Assembly: GCF_021245985.1 (NCBI RefSeq)
Contig: NZ_JAJQXA010000002.1
Span: 38,569 to 102,568 of the forward strand
Reading direction: 5' to 3'
DNA from: Flavobacterium soyae
GTDB lineage: Bacteria; Bacteroidota; Bacteroidia; Flavobacteriales; Flavobacteriaceae
DNA length: 64,000 nucleotides
The number at the start of each line of letters is the position of its first letter. Within the stretch, counting starts at the first letter, position 1. The position numbers and the translations under genes were made by a program. Under the pieces are notes generated by a model. The model made no database searches, had not been told where the DNA came from, and worked only from the letters and a program-made list of their open reading frames with translations. Below, piece by piece: positions 52,058 through 61,671 of the stretch.

Positions 52058-53461
52058 TTACATTTTTTTCTTGTATCCTAATATTTTTAACACATCATCT
52101 GAAGTCTGCTGCTCAGAGAAAACTTCTGTTGCCAGAATTCCATTTTCATCACGATCTATCAAAATATGTTTTGGCTGCGGAATCAAACAATGGTGTAAAC
52201 CACCGTAACCTCCAATAGTTTCCTGATACGCTCCTGTATTAAAGAAACCAATATATAATGGCTTTTCCTTATTATATTTAGGCAGATAAATAGCGTTCAT
52301 ATTTTGTTCAGAATTGTAATAATCATCACTATCACAAGTTAATCCTCCTAAGAGAACCCGCTCATAAGTATCATTCCAGCGATTAATAGCCAGCATAATG
52401 AAACGTTTATTAATAGCCCAGGTATCCGGAAGGGTAGTAATGAACGATGAATCGATCATGTTCCATTTCTCTCTGTCATTTTGTTGTTTTTGATACAAAA
52501 TCTGATAGATTGCACCGCCGCTTTCACCTACTGTAAATGAGCCAAACTCTGTAAAAATATTTGGAACATCTACTTCAGCTTCATCACATGCTATTTTAAT
52601 TTGATTGATAATTTCATCAATCATATATTGGTAGTCGTATTCAAATGCCAGAGAGTTTTTAATCGGGAAACCTCCGCCTATATTTAAACCATCCAGAGTA
52701 GGGCATTCCTTTTTTAGTGCAATGTAGACTTTAATACATTTTACAAGCTCATTCCAATAATAAGAAGTATCGTTTATTCCGGTATTGATAAAGAAGTGAA
52801 GCATTTTAAGCTCTAGTTTATCATTTTCCTGAATTTGTTTTTTGTAAAACGAAACGATATTTTTATAACCAATACCTAATCTTGATGTATAAAACTCAAA
52901 TTTAGGTTCTTCTTCGGCAGCGATACGAATTCCAATTTTGAATTTTCCTTTGATTTCTCCCTGAAGTAAATCAAGTTCTTCATAATTGTCAATAATCGGA
53001 ATTGTATTTTTATGTCCGTTATTGATTAATCTTGCAATATTATTAATGTATTCGTCTCTTTTAAAACCATTACAAATTACATAAGTGCTTTTATTGATTT
53101 TACCATTTTCTAATAAATTCTCAACAATATTAACATCAAATGCAGATGAAGTTTCAATATGAATGTTATTTTTAAAAGCTTCGTTCATAATGTATTCAAA
53201 ATGAGAGCTTTTTGTACAGTAACAATAATAATATTTTGCTTCGTATTTGTTCTTTTCCATTGCATTTCTGAACCAGGTCTTTGCCTTATTAATATTTTCA
53301 GAAATCTGAGGCAGGTAAGTAAACTTTAGTGGTGTACCATATTGTTCAACCAATTTCATCAAATCGATGTTGTGGAACTGAAGGTTGTCTTTGCTTAGTT
53401 TAAATTCTTCTTGCGGAAAGTAATATGTTTGGTTAATTAGATCCGAATATTTTGTATTCAT
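52058..53461 (-). CDS. speA: Arginine decarboxylase (type III PLP, SpeA-like)
   Basis: This 467-residue enzyme is a fold type III PLP protein of the SpeA/alanine-racemase-like group, shorter than E. coli SpeA (658). It begins PLKFTYLPQISENINKAK; the PLP lysine is probably in YYYCYCTKSSHFEY, and PLP phosphate contacts are in GLNIGGGFPI. It would turn arginine into agmatine. No agmatinase gene sits next to it. It is preceded by a possible 59-residue small gene and followed by the deoxyhypusine-synthase-like gene. Confidence 0.82.
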   Translation of the reverse strand: MNTKYSDLINQTYYFPQEEFKLSKDNLQFHNIDLMKLVEQYGTPLKFTYLPQISENINKAKTWFRNAMEKNKYEAKYYYCYCTKSSHFEYIMNEAFKNNIHIETSSAFDVNIVENLLENGKINKSTYVICNGFKRDEYINNIARLINNGHKNTIPIIDNYEELDLLQGEIKGKFKIGIRIAAEEEPKFEFYTSRLGIGYKNIVSFYKKQIQENDKLELKMLHFFINTGINDTSYYWNELVKCIKVYIALKKECPTLDGLNIGGGFPIKNSLAFEYDYQYMIDEIINQIKIACDEAEVDVPNIFTEFGSFTVGESGGAIYQILYQKQQNDREKWNMIDSSFITTLPDTWAINKRFIMLAINRWNDTYERVLLGGLTCDSDDYYNSEQNMNAIYLPKYNKEKPLYIGFFNTGAYQETIGGYGGLHHCLIPQPKHILIDRDENGILATEVFSEQQTSDDVLKILGYKKKM

Positions 53462-53523
53462 TTATATTTCAATATTTTAAGTAGTAATTATTAAATTTAG
53501 TGATTTTATTCTAAATCTAAAAT

Positions 53524-53703
53524 TCAAACTCTAATATTAGCAAATATAATTTGCAGTTTTTCGTGTTCTGCTTTTGAGCACAGGAAAACATCAAAACAAA
53601 ACGGACTTTTGCTATTGTAAAAACGGTTCAACATTCTAAGTAAAGAACTGTTGAGACGGTTTCTGTAAGAGCTGAATTGTCTTTGTTTATTGTTTGTTTT
53701 CAT
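53524..53703 (-). CDS. Possible 59-residue basic small protein
   Basis: ATG at 53703 and TGA at 53524 bound a 59-codon frame. The peptide is Arg/Asn/Ser-rich at the start (KQRQFSSYRNRLNSSLLRML), with CFDVFLCSKAEHEKL later. It lies 62 bases upstream of speA on the same strand and could be a leader gene. No family is recognised. Confidence 0.4.
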   Translation of the reverse strand: MKTNNKQRQFSSYRNRLNSSLLRMLNRFYNSKSPFCFDVFLCSKAEHEKLQIIFANIRV

Positions 53704-53760
53704 TGTGGCAAATGTAAAAAATAATATATACCAAAAGCAATGCTTTTAATTAAAAAAAGT

Positions 53761-54828
53761 TTAAGATTTATAATCCTGAAACGCAGCCAGAATTAATTTA
53801 TTTTCAACGGATTGGTTAATTTTAATTTTTCCGATTCCTTCAATTAACGCAAATTGAATCAAACCATATTCATTTTTTTTGTCATGAACAAGCAATTCTA
53901 AAATAGGATCAATGTCGTTTTCTTCAAATTTCACATCGTCATAAATAGCTTTTATAGCTGTTTTTATTTCAGAATATTCTGCTGAAGTGATTAAATCTTT
54001 ATGCAGGGAAATATAACTTTCCAAAATCATCCCCACAGCGATTGCTTCTCCGTGTAATAAAGTTTTTTTGGATTCGCTTTCTAAAAAATAGCTTTCGATA
54101 GCATGCCCCAGAGTATGGCCGAAATTAAGTGCTTTACGGATGTTTTTTTCTGTTGGGTCCTGAATTACGATTTCGTTTTTAATTTCTACCGAGCGGTAAA
54201 TCAATTGGTCTAATGCATTATAATCAATAGCTCCCAGATCAAGAAACTCTTTCCAGTAAGCCGCATCATAAATTAAACCGTGTTTTAGCATTTCTGCAAG
54301 TCCTGAACGCATTTCGCTTTGCGATAAAGTTTCAAGGTATCCTGTGTCAATCAAAACCATTTGAGGAACATTTATAACACCAATCTGGTTTTTAAGATTG
54401 CCTAAGTCAACTCCTGTTTTCCCTCCCACAGAAGCATCAACCATAGATAATAGGGTAGTAGGGATGTTTATAAAATCAACTCCTCTTTTAAAGGTTGAAG
54501 CTACAAAACCGCCTAAATCTGTTACAACACCGCCGCCAAGATTAATTATAAGTGATTTTCTGTCTGCTCCAAGTTCTGTTAAAACATGCCAGATTTCAAT
54601 GCAGGTTTCAATATTTTTATTAGCCTCTCCAGCTTCAAACTCGATAATTTCGATATTTAAATCTGTTTCAATTACAGGTAAAAGTTTGGGCAGGCAATAC
54701 TCATTTGTCTCAGTATCAACAATAATAAAGATATTTGAGTATTTATTTTCTTTTAAATGTTTATTTAAAGCTTCGTATGCATACTGGTTAAAATGCACGA
54801 GATAATTGTTCGCTTGAATAGATTGCAT
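53761..54828 (-). CDS. aroB: 3-dehydroquinate synthase
   Basis: The start at 54828 (MQSIQANNYLVHFN) gives 355 residues, the usual length; the frame extends 12 codons further upstream. NAD and substrate contacts are in INLGGGVVTDLGGFVASTF, VDASVGGKTGVDLGNLKN and GLAEMLKHGLI. The zinc ligands are in NFGHTLGHAIE and LLHGEAIAVGM. It makes 3-dehydroquinate in the shikimate pathway, which feeds chorismate to menaquinone synthesis. Confidence 0.93.
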   Translation of the reverse strand: MQSIQANNYLVHFNQYAYEALNKHLKENKYSNIFIIVDTETNEYCLPKLLPVIETDLNIEIIEFEAGEANKNIETCIEIWHVLTELGADRKSLIINLGGGVVTDLGGFVASTFKRGVDFINIPTTLLSMVDASVGGKTGVDLGNLKNQIGVINVPQMVLIDTGYLETLSQSEMRSGLAEMLKHGLIYDAAYWKEFLDLGAIDYNALDQLIYRSVEIKNEIVIQDPTEKNIRKALNFGHTLGHAIESYFLESESKKTLLHGEAIAVGMILESYISLHKDLITSAEYSEIKTAIKAIYDDVKFEENDIDPILELLVHDKKNEYGLIQFALIEGIGKIKINQSVENKLILAAFQDYKS

Positions 54829-54947
54829 AATTCTTCGGTTAATTGAAACCGCAAAATAAGGCATTTTTAACTAAAATATATTCAAATTTCAGCCCTAATT
54901 TGTTTAAAAACGAATCATTCTAAATTAATGCTTTAAAAGAGCAGAAA

Positions 54948-57653
54948 CTATTTACACATCTTTAGTAATTGTTCTACATTAGAATAGTTTTTATTTTTTG
55001 ATATGTTTAAATATTTACATGCATTCGTTTTGTCATCTTCTTTTAAATAGCAAATTGCAAGGAAGTATTCTGTTTTTCCATCATTTAGCCCTGGATACTT
55101 TAAAGCATTCAATAAATAATTGATTGCTTTTTTTGACTGCCCGACCTTTAAATAATAGAAACCTATATTTTGTGCTGCATAAATGCTTTTTGGGTCAACT
55201 TTTAAAGCTTTTTGATAGGATACAAGAGCTTTGTCCATTTCCTTGTTTTCTTCAAATTTCTGACCTTCTGTAATTAAATCGGCAATTAAAAGATCGTTTT
55301 TACGTTTTTTTATTACAGCTTCATCTGCTCCAACATTTTGCATTTTATACATTAATTGTTTTGCTGCAGGATAATTTTTATTTTTTGATAAATTAAAGTA
55401 TTTAAGAGCATTAGTTTTATCATTTTCCTTCAAATAAGAAATCCCCAGAAAAAATTCTGTCTTTCCATCATTTAAGCCTGGATGTTTTAATGCTTCAAGC
55501 AAAGTGTTTATTGCTTTTTTATTCTGACCTTGTTTTAAATAATTGAACCCTATATTTTGTGATATGTAAACATTTTTAGGATCAATTTTCAATGCTTTTT
55601 CATAGGATTGTAAAGCATTATTTAAATCAGATTTATTTTCAAAGTTTTGACCTCCGGTTAGGTAACTCGTAATTAAAAGTTCATTTTTTTGAACTGTTAA
55701 GGCACTATCCTGAGGAAATTTTTTCAGTCCTTGATCAATCAGCTCGATTAAATTTTGATAATTATATCCTGAATATTTAAGTCCGCGAACTGCAAGATCC
55801 CATGTTTTAGGCATTGGTCTGTATTGAGAAAACAATTCATGTTCTTTTACTATTTCTAAAGTATCTCTTTTAGATATTGCAAAATTAATCGCAGTATTAA
55901 ATAAATCATAATTCCTTGGACGCAGATAGAATGCCTTCTTAATATAAATATAAGCACTATCAATGTCGCCTTTATTTTTAGATATTACGTTTTTATAAAA
56001 ATCGATACGTCCCGAATATCCATTAATTTTATTGGCTTTTGAAAAACAATTTAAAGCTTTATCATATTGCTTTTCACGAACATAATAAATTCCGGCATAT
56101 TCATAAAATGACTCTGAACTGCTGAAAGTATTTGGATAAGCAACAATTTTACTCACTACCTGATCTCCGGTAAGAAATCCTTTTTGGTTCATATTTATAT
56201 TATCACGAGCGATTAGATATTCTAAATTTGATGCTTTGTAAATTATAAAAGCTGAATAACTCGTTAGCATTGATACCACAATTATAATTGAAACTGTAAT
56301 TTTTGAAAAAAATATTTTATTGGTTAATGCAATTTGATTTATTTCAGAATTAGTTAAGCTCAAGGCCAGAATAAAACTAAAAAATATTGCCATTGTTGGT
56401 CTGTACATGGGAAAGTTAAAGAACGAATCTATTCCGTATACTATTAAAAGCAATAGGATTAATACAGCAATTATTTGGGATTCTTTATTTTCTGGTTTTA
56501 TTATTTTTTTCAGATTTATAACAAAAACACAAATAAATATAGAAAGATAAATTAATCCATTTATTATTCCTGTTTCAGCTAAAATCTCAAGAAAATCATT
56601 GTGGGCATGTAAAGAAACCATGGAGTCATTAAAGATTGTCCTTTCATAAGGAATAGACTCAATTTGATAATTGCCCAGACCAATTCCTGTAAGAGGAGCT
56701 TTTTTGGTCATTTCTAATGTGTTTCTCCAAAAAGCTAACCTTTGTTGTGATGATTCATCATTGGTACTTATTTTGCTTACCCTGTTTTCTAAAGAGGTAT
56801 ATCTTCCTTTGTCTTTTGATTTTTGAAATATTGAGTTTGCAAATAATATGGCAGTCAATACCGGAATTATCAAGAATAAAACTTTAAAAATTGTTTCCCT
56901 TTTAAATTTATATTCTTTTAAAAGATAAATGATATAAATTAAATAAATTAAAAATAAGTTGATAAGCGGTGTTCTGGCTCCCGTTAAAAAAATAACCGAA
57001 GTAACAGAAAATAAAATAAAAACTAAAAACCATTTTTTGAATGTTGTAAAATGAGCTATACCTAAGAGTAAAAAAGGAATTTTAATAGTAAGGCTGGCTG
57101 CCAAAATGTTTATATTTCCCGTATTTCCTTTCATTGTATTCAATAAATCCATAATTGAAGCATGACGCGGAATAATAATAAAGTGACAAAGCTGCTGCCA
57201 GGATTGAATTAAGGCACTGATGCTGACTATAAATATAATTTTATAAAGAAGGTCTAATTTGTTTTTTAAAAGAATAGACAGATTTATAAATAAACAGAAT
57301 ACAATAACTATTTCTGTAAATTTTGTAAATACCAGTGAAGTATTTGTTGCAGCAAAATAAGATATAGCGCAAAAAAACAAGAATGCTGTATATAATTTAA
57401 AAATATAACTTTTTTTAAAAACGGGCCAAATATCTGCCGCAATTAAAGAAGGATTACAATAAAAATAAACAGCAATAATTACATTAATTACTGAAAGGTA
57501 TAAAAACTGCGGATTAATGATTTCTGCACTTTTAAAATAAGGCAGAAAGTCAATTACTAATAACGAAGAGATAAAAAGAAGAACTATAAAATTAGGAATA
57601 GTGTATTTTCCTTTTACTTCACTTATAATACTGTCAATCTTTTGAGTATTCAT
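54948..57653 (-). CDS. O-antigen-ligase-like membrane protein with C-terminal TPR repeats
   Basis: This 901-residue protein has 12-13 hydrophobic helices in its first 455 residues, including a Wzy_C/WaaL core (VIFLTGARTPLINLFLIYLI, APLTGIGLGNYQIES, LHAHNDFLEILAETGIINGL). It then has several TPR helices to the end. Two adjacent TPR blocks, residues about 659-787 and 788-901, are near copies of each other. This is the pattern of the flavobacterial oligosaccharyltransferase-like family, which may transfer a polysaccharide to proteins or lipid A. Which one is not decided by sequence. Confidence 0.78.
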   Translation of the reverse strand: MNTQKIDSIISEVKGKYTIPNFIVLLFISSLLVIDFLPYFKSAEIINPQFLYLSVINVIIAVYFYCNPSLIAADIWPVFKKSYIFKLYTAFLFFCAISYFAATNTSLVFTKFTEIVIVFCLFINLSILLKNKLDLLYKIIFIVSISALIQSWQQLCHFIIIPRHASIMDLLNTMKGNTGNINILAASLTIKIPFLLLGIAHFTTFKKWFLVFILFSVTSVIFLTGARTPLINLFLIYLIYIIYLLKEYKFKRETIFKVLFLIIPVLTAILFANSIFQKSKDKGRYTSLENRVSKISTNDESSQQRLAFWRNTLEMTKKAPLTGIGLGNYQIESIPYERTIFNDSMVSLHAHNDFLEILAETGIINGLIYLSIFICVFVINLKKIIKPENKESQIIAVLILLLLIVYGIDSFFNFPMYRPTMAIFFSFILALSLTNSEINQIALTNKIFFSKITVSIIIVVSMLTSYSAFIIYKASNLEYLIARDNINMNQKGFLTGDQVVSKIVAYPNTFSSSESFYEYAGIYYVREKQYDKALNCFSKANKINGYSGRIDFYKNVISKNKGDIDSAYIYIKKAFYLRPRNYDLFNTAINFAISKRDTLEIVKEHELFSQYRPMPKTWDLAVRGLKYSGYNYQNLIELIDQGLKKFPQDSALTVQKNELLITSYLTGGQNFENKSDLNNALQSYEKALKIDPKNVYISQNIGFNYLKQGQNKKAINTLLEALKHPGLNDGKTEFFLGISYLKENDKTNALKYFNLSKNKNYPAAKQLMYKMQNVGADEAVIKKRKNDLLIADLITEGQKFEENKEMDKALVSYQKALKVDPKSIYAAQNIGFYYLKVGQSKKAINYLLNALKYPGLNDGKTEYFLAICYLKEDDKTNACKYLNISKNKNYSNVEQLLKMCK

Positions 57654-57787
57654 ACGTTTTCATTTTTTTGCAAAATTACATAAAAATCAAAGTAAAATCC
57701 TACTTTTATAACAAGTAATATTTTTAAGAGGATTAAAGATATCAAAAAATATGATATGATTTAGTAAATAATATTCAAAACAGTCTA

Positions 57788-57795
57788 TATCTTTG
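57788..57795 (+). promoter_or_regulatory. -7 box for proline dehydrogenase gene
   Basis: TATCTTTG fits TAnnTTTG, 17 bases before the start codon. Confidence 0.45.
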
Positions 57796-57812
57796 CACAA
57801 AAACTAAACTTA

Positions 57813-58985
57813 ATGGAAAAAATATTCGATAACACTCAGGTTGCTTTTTCACTTAAAAGTGATACAGAACTTGACAGGGCTTATTTTCTTTTTAAAATGA
57901 TTGATAGTGAGCCTTTAGTACGTATTGGAACTGCTGTTACAAATTTTGCAATCAAAGCACATCTTCCTGTTGAAGGATTGATTCGTGCAACAGTTTTTGA
58001 TCATTTTTGCGGAGGAGTAAACGAAGATGACTGTCTAACTGTAGTCGATAAAATGTTTACCAAAGGTGTTTCATCTGTATTAGATTATTCGGTTGAAGGA
58101 AAAGAAGAAGAAACACAGTTTGACGCTGCTTTAGAAATGACCTTAAAAACTATTGAATTTGCAAAAGAGCGCTTAGCGATTCCGTTTGCAGTATTTAAAC
58201 CAACAGGTTTAGGACGTTTTGAATTGTATGAAAAATTAGGAGAGAAACAAACTTTAAGTCCGGCTGAACAAGAAGAATGGAATAGAGTAGCAGCCCGCTT
58301 TGATCAGGTTTGCAGTGAAGCTCACAAAAAAGATGTTGCCTTATTAATTGATGGTGAAGAAAGCTGGATGCAGGATGCTGCCGATGATTTAGTTACTGAT
58401 ATGATGCGTAAATACAATAAAGAAAAAGCTATTGTTTTTAATACATTACAAATGTACCGCTGGGATCGTTTAGATTACTTAAAAAAGCTTCATGAAACAG
58501 CAAAGAACGAAGGTTTCTTTATTGGAATGAAATTAGTTCGCGGTGCTTATATGGAAAAAGAGAACAAAAGAGCAGAAGAAAAAGGATATGTTTCACCGAT
58601 TTGTGTTTCTAAAGAGGCAACAGATATTAATTATGATGCCGCTGTTCATTATATGTTAGAACATTTAGAAACAATGTCAATTTTTGCAGGAACTCATAAC
58701 GAATTGAGTTCTTACAAATTGATGGAAATGATGGCTGGAAAAGGTATTGCCAAAAACGATAAAAGAATCTGGTTTGGGCAATTATACGGAATGAGCGATA
58801 ATATTAGCTACAACTTAGCTGAAAACGGTTATAATGTTGCAAAATACCTTCCGTTTGGACCTGTAAAAGATGTTATGCCGTACTTAATTCGCCGTGCAGA
58901 AGAAAATACTTCTGTAGCAGGACAGACAAGCCGCGAATTATCTATGATTAAAGCAGAACGTAAACGTAGAAAAGGTAAGGAATAG
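57813..58985 (+). CDS. Proline dehydrogenase
   Basis: This 390-residue FAD-dependent TIM-barrel enzyme oxidises proline to 1-pyrroline-5-carboxylate. Recognisable parts are FAVFKPTGLGRFELYEKL (about 130-148), NTLQMYRWDRLDYLKKLH, FIGMKLVRGAYMEKEN (about 243-258) and YLPFGPVKDVMPYLIRRAEEN. It lacks the aldehyde dehydrogenase domain of PutA. It is a single-gene unit, divergent from the O-antigen-ligase-like gene. Confidence 0.9.
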   Translation: MEKIFDNTQVAFSLKSDTELDRAYFLFKMIDSEPLVRIGTAVTNFAIKAHLPVEGLIRATVFDHFCGGVNEDDCLTVVDKMFTKGVSSVLDYSVEGKEEETQFDAALEMTLKTIEFAKERLAIPFAVFKPTGLGRFELYEKLGEKQTLSPAEQEEWNRVAARFDQVCSEAHKKDVALLIDGEESWMQDAADDLVTDMMRKYNKEKAIVFNTLQMYRWDRLDYLKKLHETAKNEGFFIGMKLVRGAYMEKENKRAEEKGYVSPICVSKEATDINYDAAVHYMLEHLETMSIFAGTHNELSSYKLMEMMAGKGIAKNDKRIWFGQLYGMSDNISYNLAENGYNVAKYLPFGPVKDVMPYLIRRAEENTSVAGQTSRELSMIKAERKRRKGKE

Positions 58986-59100
58986 TTTTCAGTCTCAGTT
59001 TACAGTTTATATATTAAAAAGCTTCAATGAAAATTGGAGCTTTTATGTTTTCTAGCATCTAAAATGACTTTTCTTAAATTTCTGGATATTTGAATATTCT

Positions 59101-59214
59101 TTATGTAAACTGGACTAAAGTCCAGCCCTACAATATGGATCGAGCCAAAGGCTCTTTGATAGTTCCGAAGGAACAATTATATTGTAGAGCTGGACTTTAG
59201 TCCAGTTTACATAA
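59101..59214. repeat. Multi-branched inverted repeat in convergent gap
   Basis: Arms 59101-59136 and 59179-59214 match at 35 of 36 positions and themselves contain the palindrome CTGGACTAAAGTCCAG. The loop holds two more hairpins, GAGCCAAAGGCTC (59142-59154) and GTTCCGAAGGAAC (59162-59174). Confidence 0.85.
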
Positions 59215-59232
59215 ATAAAAATTTAGAAAAAC

Positions 59233-59264
59233 AAATCCGGCAGGTTTTTAAACCTGCCGGATTT
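59233..59264. terminator. GC-rich terminator between proline dehydrogenase and ABC genes
   Basis: AAATCCGGCAGGTT pairs with its complement (59233-59247 with 59250-59264), leaving a very short loop. It lies between two convergent genes and can serve both. The rest of the 58986-59305 gap is the repeat above and AT-rich DNA, without a gene. Confidence 0.8.
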
Positions 59265-59305
59265 GCATTATAATTGAGATTCGGAATTTAAAAATTGAAA
59301 ATTCA

Positions 59306-61096
59306 CTAAGAATTACTAAACTGTAAGTTGCTTAAGTTTTTGTAAATTCCGTTTTCCAGATTTATTAATTCTTGATGTGTTCCTTCTTCTGAAATTTCTC
59401 CGTTATCGAGAACTAAAATTTTATCCGCATTTCTAATCGTCGAAAGGCGATGAGCAATGATAATACTAGTTCTTCCTTCCATTAGAACTTCTAAAGCTTC
59501 CTGAACCAGTTTTTCGCTTTCGCTGTCTAAAGATGAAGTTGCTTCGTCTAATATTAAGATACTTGGATTTTTAAGCAAAGCTCTTGCAATTGCAATACGC
59601 TGGCGCTGCCCACCTGATAATTTTACACCGCGTTCCCCAACCAGTGTTTCGAATTTTTCAGGAAAGCCATCCACAAAATTGAATGCATTTGCTTGTTTTG
59701 CAGCTAATAATATTTCTTCATCAGTTGCATTTGGTTTTCCGTAGGCAATATTTTCTCTGATAGTTCCGCCAAAAAGAATAACATCCTGCGGAACAATACT
59801 CATGTTTCCACGAAGATTTTCTAAATCATAGTCGTAGATACTTTTTCCGTCAACTAAAATTTCTCCTGAAGTTATATCGTAAAAACGCAATAAAAGTGAT
59901 GAAATAGTTGATTTTCCGGCACCACTTGGACCAACAATAGCTATTTTTTGTCCGAATTCTGCAGAGAAATTTACATCTTTTAAAACCTGAACTTCTTTTC
60001 TTGAAGGATAACTAAAAGCAACATTTCTGAAAGAAACAATTCCTTTTATTTTCTCAATAGAAGATATTTTTGGTGTTGCATTGATTGCTTCCGGAGTTTC
60101 TTCTAATAATTCAAAAACGCGTTCTGTTGCTCCAACTGCTTTTTGGATTTGCGCATACATTTCGGCAATTCCTCCAAAAGAAGCACCAATAAAGGTCGTA
60201 TAAAGTACAAACGAAATTAAATCTCCTACACCCTCAACCTCACCTTTTATAGTCAATGTAATTCCGTACCAAACGACAGCAACTACACATCCAAAAAGAC
60301 ATAAAATGATAAACGAAGCAAAGTAACCTCGGTATTGACCACCTTTAATAGCAATTTTTACAATCTCTTTTATTTTGTTTCTATAACGTTGAATTTCGTA
60401 CCATTCATTGGCAAAAGCTTTTACATTGCTGATTCCCTGAAGTGTTTCTTCAACGATTATTTGGCTTTCAGCTACTTTATCTTGAGTTTTTTTTCCATAT
60501 TTACGAATAAATCTTCCAAATATAACGGCGGCAACTGCAACAATTGGTACAATGGCCAGCATCATTAAAGTTAATTTCGGACTTATATTTCCCAGAATAA
60601 CAAATCCTCCAATAATCAGGATTAACTGTCGTAAAAACTCGGCAATTGTAGTAGTAAAGGTGTCTTGCAGCTGCGAAATATCAGCACTGATTCTACTATT
60701 TAACTCTCCAACACGTTTTTGAGAATAAAAAGACATTGGTAATTTTACCAGATTTTCATATAAAGCAAAACGGATATTAGATAATGAATTCTCTGTAAAA
60801 TTTACAAAAAGTGAAATCCTGAAAAAAGAGAAGATCGCCTGAAGCGTAAGAATCACCATTAATCCAACAGCAATTTCGTTAGCCCTGCTAAGGTCTTTAT
60901 TGGTAACACAATCAACCAGCATTCCCATTAATTTAGGAAAGGCGAGGGCAGTGGCGCTGGTTAATAATAAGAAGATCAAACCAAGGAAAAATTTCCATTT
61001 ATGGCCTTTTCCGTATTTAAAAATTCTGAAAGCTTTTTGAAGTGAATTAGAGTCTAATTTAGCCTTTGGTAAATCATTTTCCTGAAATCTTGCCAT
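59306..61096 (-). CDS. ABC transporter, fused permease and ATPase (exporter type)
   Basis: The start at 61096 (MARFQENDLPKAK) gives 596 residues; the longer frame needs a TTG start at 61108. The N-terminal half has six helices (type 1 exporter fold). The C-terminal ATPase has Walker A GPSGAGKS (about 388-395), the signature LSGGQRQRIAIARALL, Walker B ILILDEATSSLD and the H-loop IIAHRLSTI. It resembles MsbA-like or multidrug exporters. The substrate is unknown. It is alone on its transcript. Confidence 0.92.
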   Translation of the reverse strand: MARFQENDLPKAKLDSNSLQKAFRIFKYGKGHKWKFFLGLIFLLLTSATALAFPKLMGMLVDCVTNKDLSRANEIAVGLMVILTLQAIFSFFRISLFVNFTENSLSNIRFALYENLVKLPMSFYSQKRVGELNSRISADISQLQDTFTTTIAEFLRQLILIIGGFVILGNISPKLTLMMLAIVPIVAVAAVIFGRFIRKYGKKTQDKVAESQIIVEETLQGISNVKAFANEWYEIQRYRNKIKEIVKIAIKGGQYRGYFASFIILCLFGCVVAVVWYGITLTIKGEVEGVGDLISFVLYTTFIGASFGGIAEMYAQIQKAVGATERVFELLEETPEAINATPKISSIEKIKGIVSFRNVAFSYPSRKEVQVLKDVNFSAEFGQKIAIVGPSGAGKSTISSLLLRFYDITSGEILVDGKSIYDYDLENLRGNMSIVPQDVILFGGTIRENIAYGKPNATDEEILLAAKQANAFNFVDGFPEKFETLVGERGVKLSGGQRQRIAIARALLKNPSILILDEATSSLDSESEKLVQEALEVLMEGRTSIIIAHRLSTIRNADKILVLDNGEISEEGTHQELINLENGIYKNLSNLQFSNS

Positions 61097-61291
61097 TTGA
61101 GTATACAATTAAGATATGCAAATGTATGACTATAGCAAATGATTACAAAAGATTATTATAAATTAGGCAGCTGTATTCTTTTTTTTAACTAAAATTAACT
61201 GAAACATAATTTTTATTTAATTTTTAAAAAGCTGAAAAATAGAATGCTAAATAAAAGCATGAAAAAATATTTGATTTTTTTTAAAATATGC

Positions 61292-61321
61292 TTGCAATTA
61301 CAAATTCTAGCTGTATATTTG
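61292..61321 (+). promoter_or_regulatory. tRNA-Val promoter
   Basis: TTG (61292-61294), a 19-base spacer and TATATTTG (61314-61321) form a canonical Bacteroidetes promoter 38 bases before the tRNA. Confidence 0.65.
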
Positions 61322-61359
61322 CACTCGCAATCACAAAATGATAGCATTCTAATAAAATA

Positions 61360-61437
61360 GGGCGATTAGCTCAGCTGGTTCAGAGCACCTCGTTTACACC
61401 GAGGGGGTCGGGGGTTCGAACCCCTCATCGCCCACCA
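61360..61437 (+). tRNA. tRNA-Val (anticodon TAC)
   Basis: A full cloverleaf is visible. The acceptor arm is GGGCGAT with ATCGCCC (61360-61366 with 61427-61433). The D arm holds AGCTCAGCTGG. The anticodon stem CCTCG/CGAGG (61388-61392 with 61400-61404) encloses the loop TTTACAC, with anticodon TAC at 61395-61397. The T arm GGGGTTCGAACCCC follows. The 3' CCA is encoded (61435-61437). Confidence 0.95.
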
Positions 61438-61438
61438 T

Positions 61439-61471
61439 GAGGGATAACAGAAATGTTGTCCCTCTTTTTTT
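61439..61471 (+). terminator. Terminator after tRNA-Val
   Basis: An 11-bp stem (61439-61449 with 61454-61464, one T-G pair) with loop GAAA is followed by seven T residues. Confidence 0.85.
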
Positions 61472-61671
61472 GATATATAATCATTTATATTGCCCATTTT
61501 CATCCGGAATTAGGTATTCATTTTATCCAAAATACCTACACAAGAAGCCGAAAATGGAAACTTAAAACCTGAGGTAACCAATCCACCTAAAACTATTTCA
61601 AAAATCTGGAACTATTGCTGTAACTTTTTTAAAATAAACCGTCAAAACTATAAATCTAAATTATAAACCAA

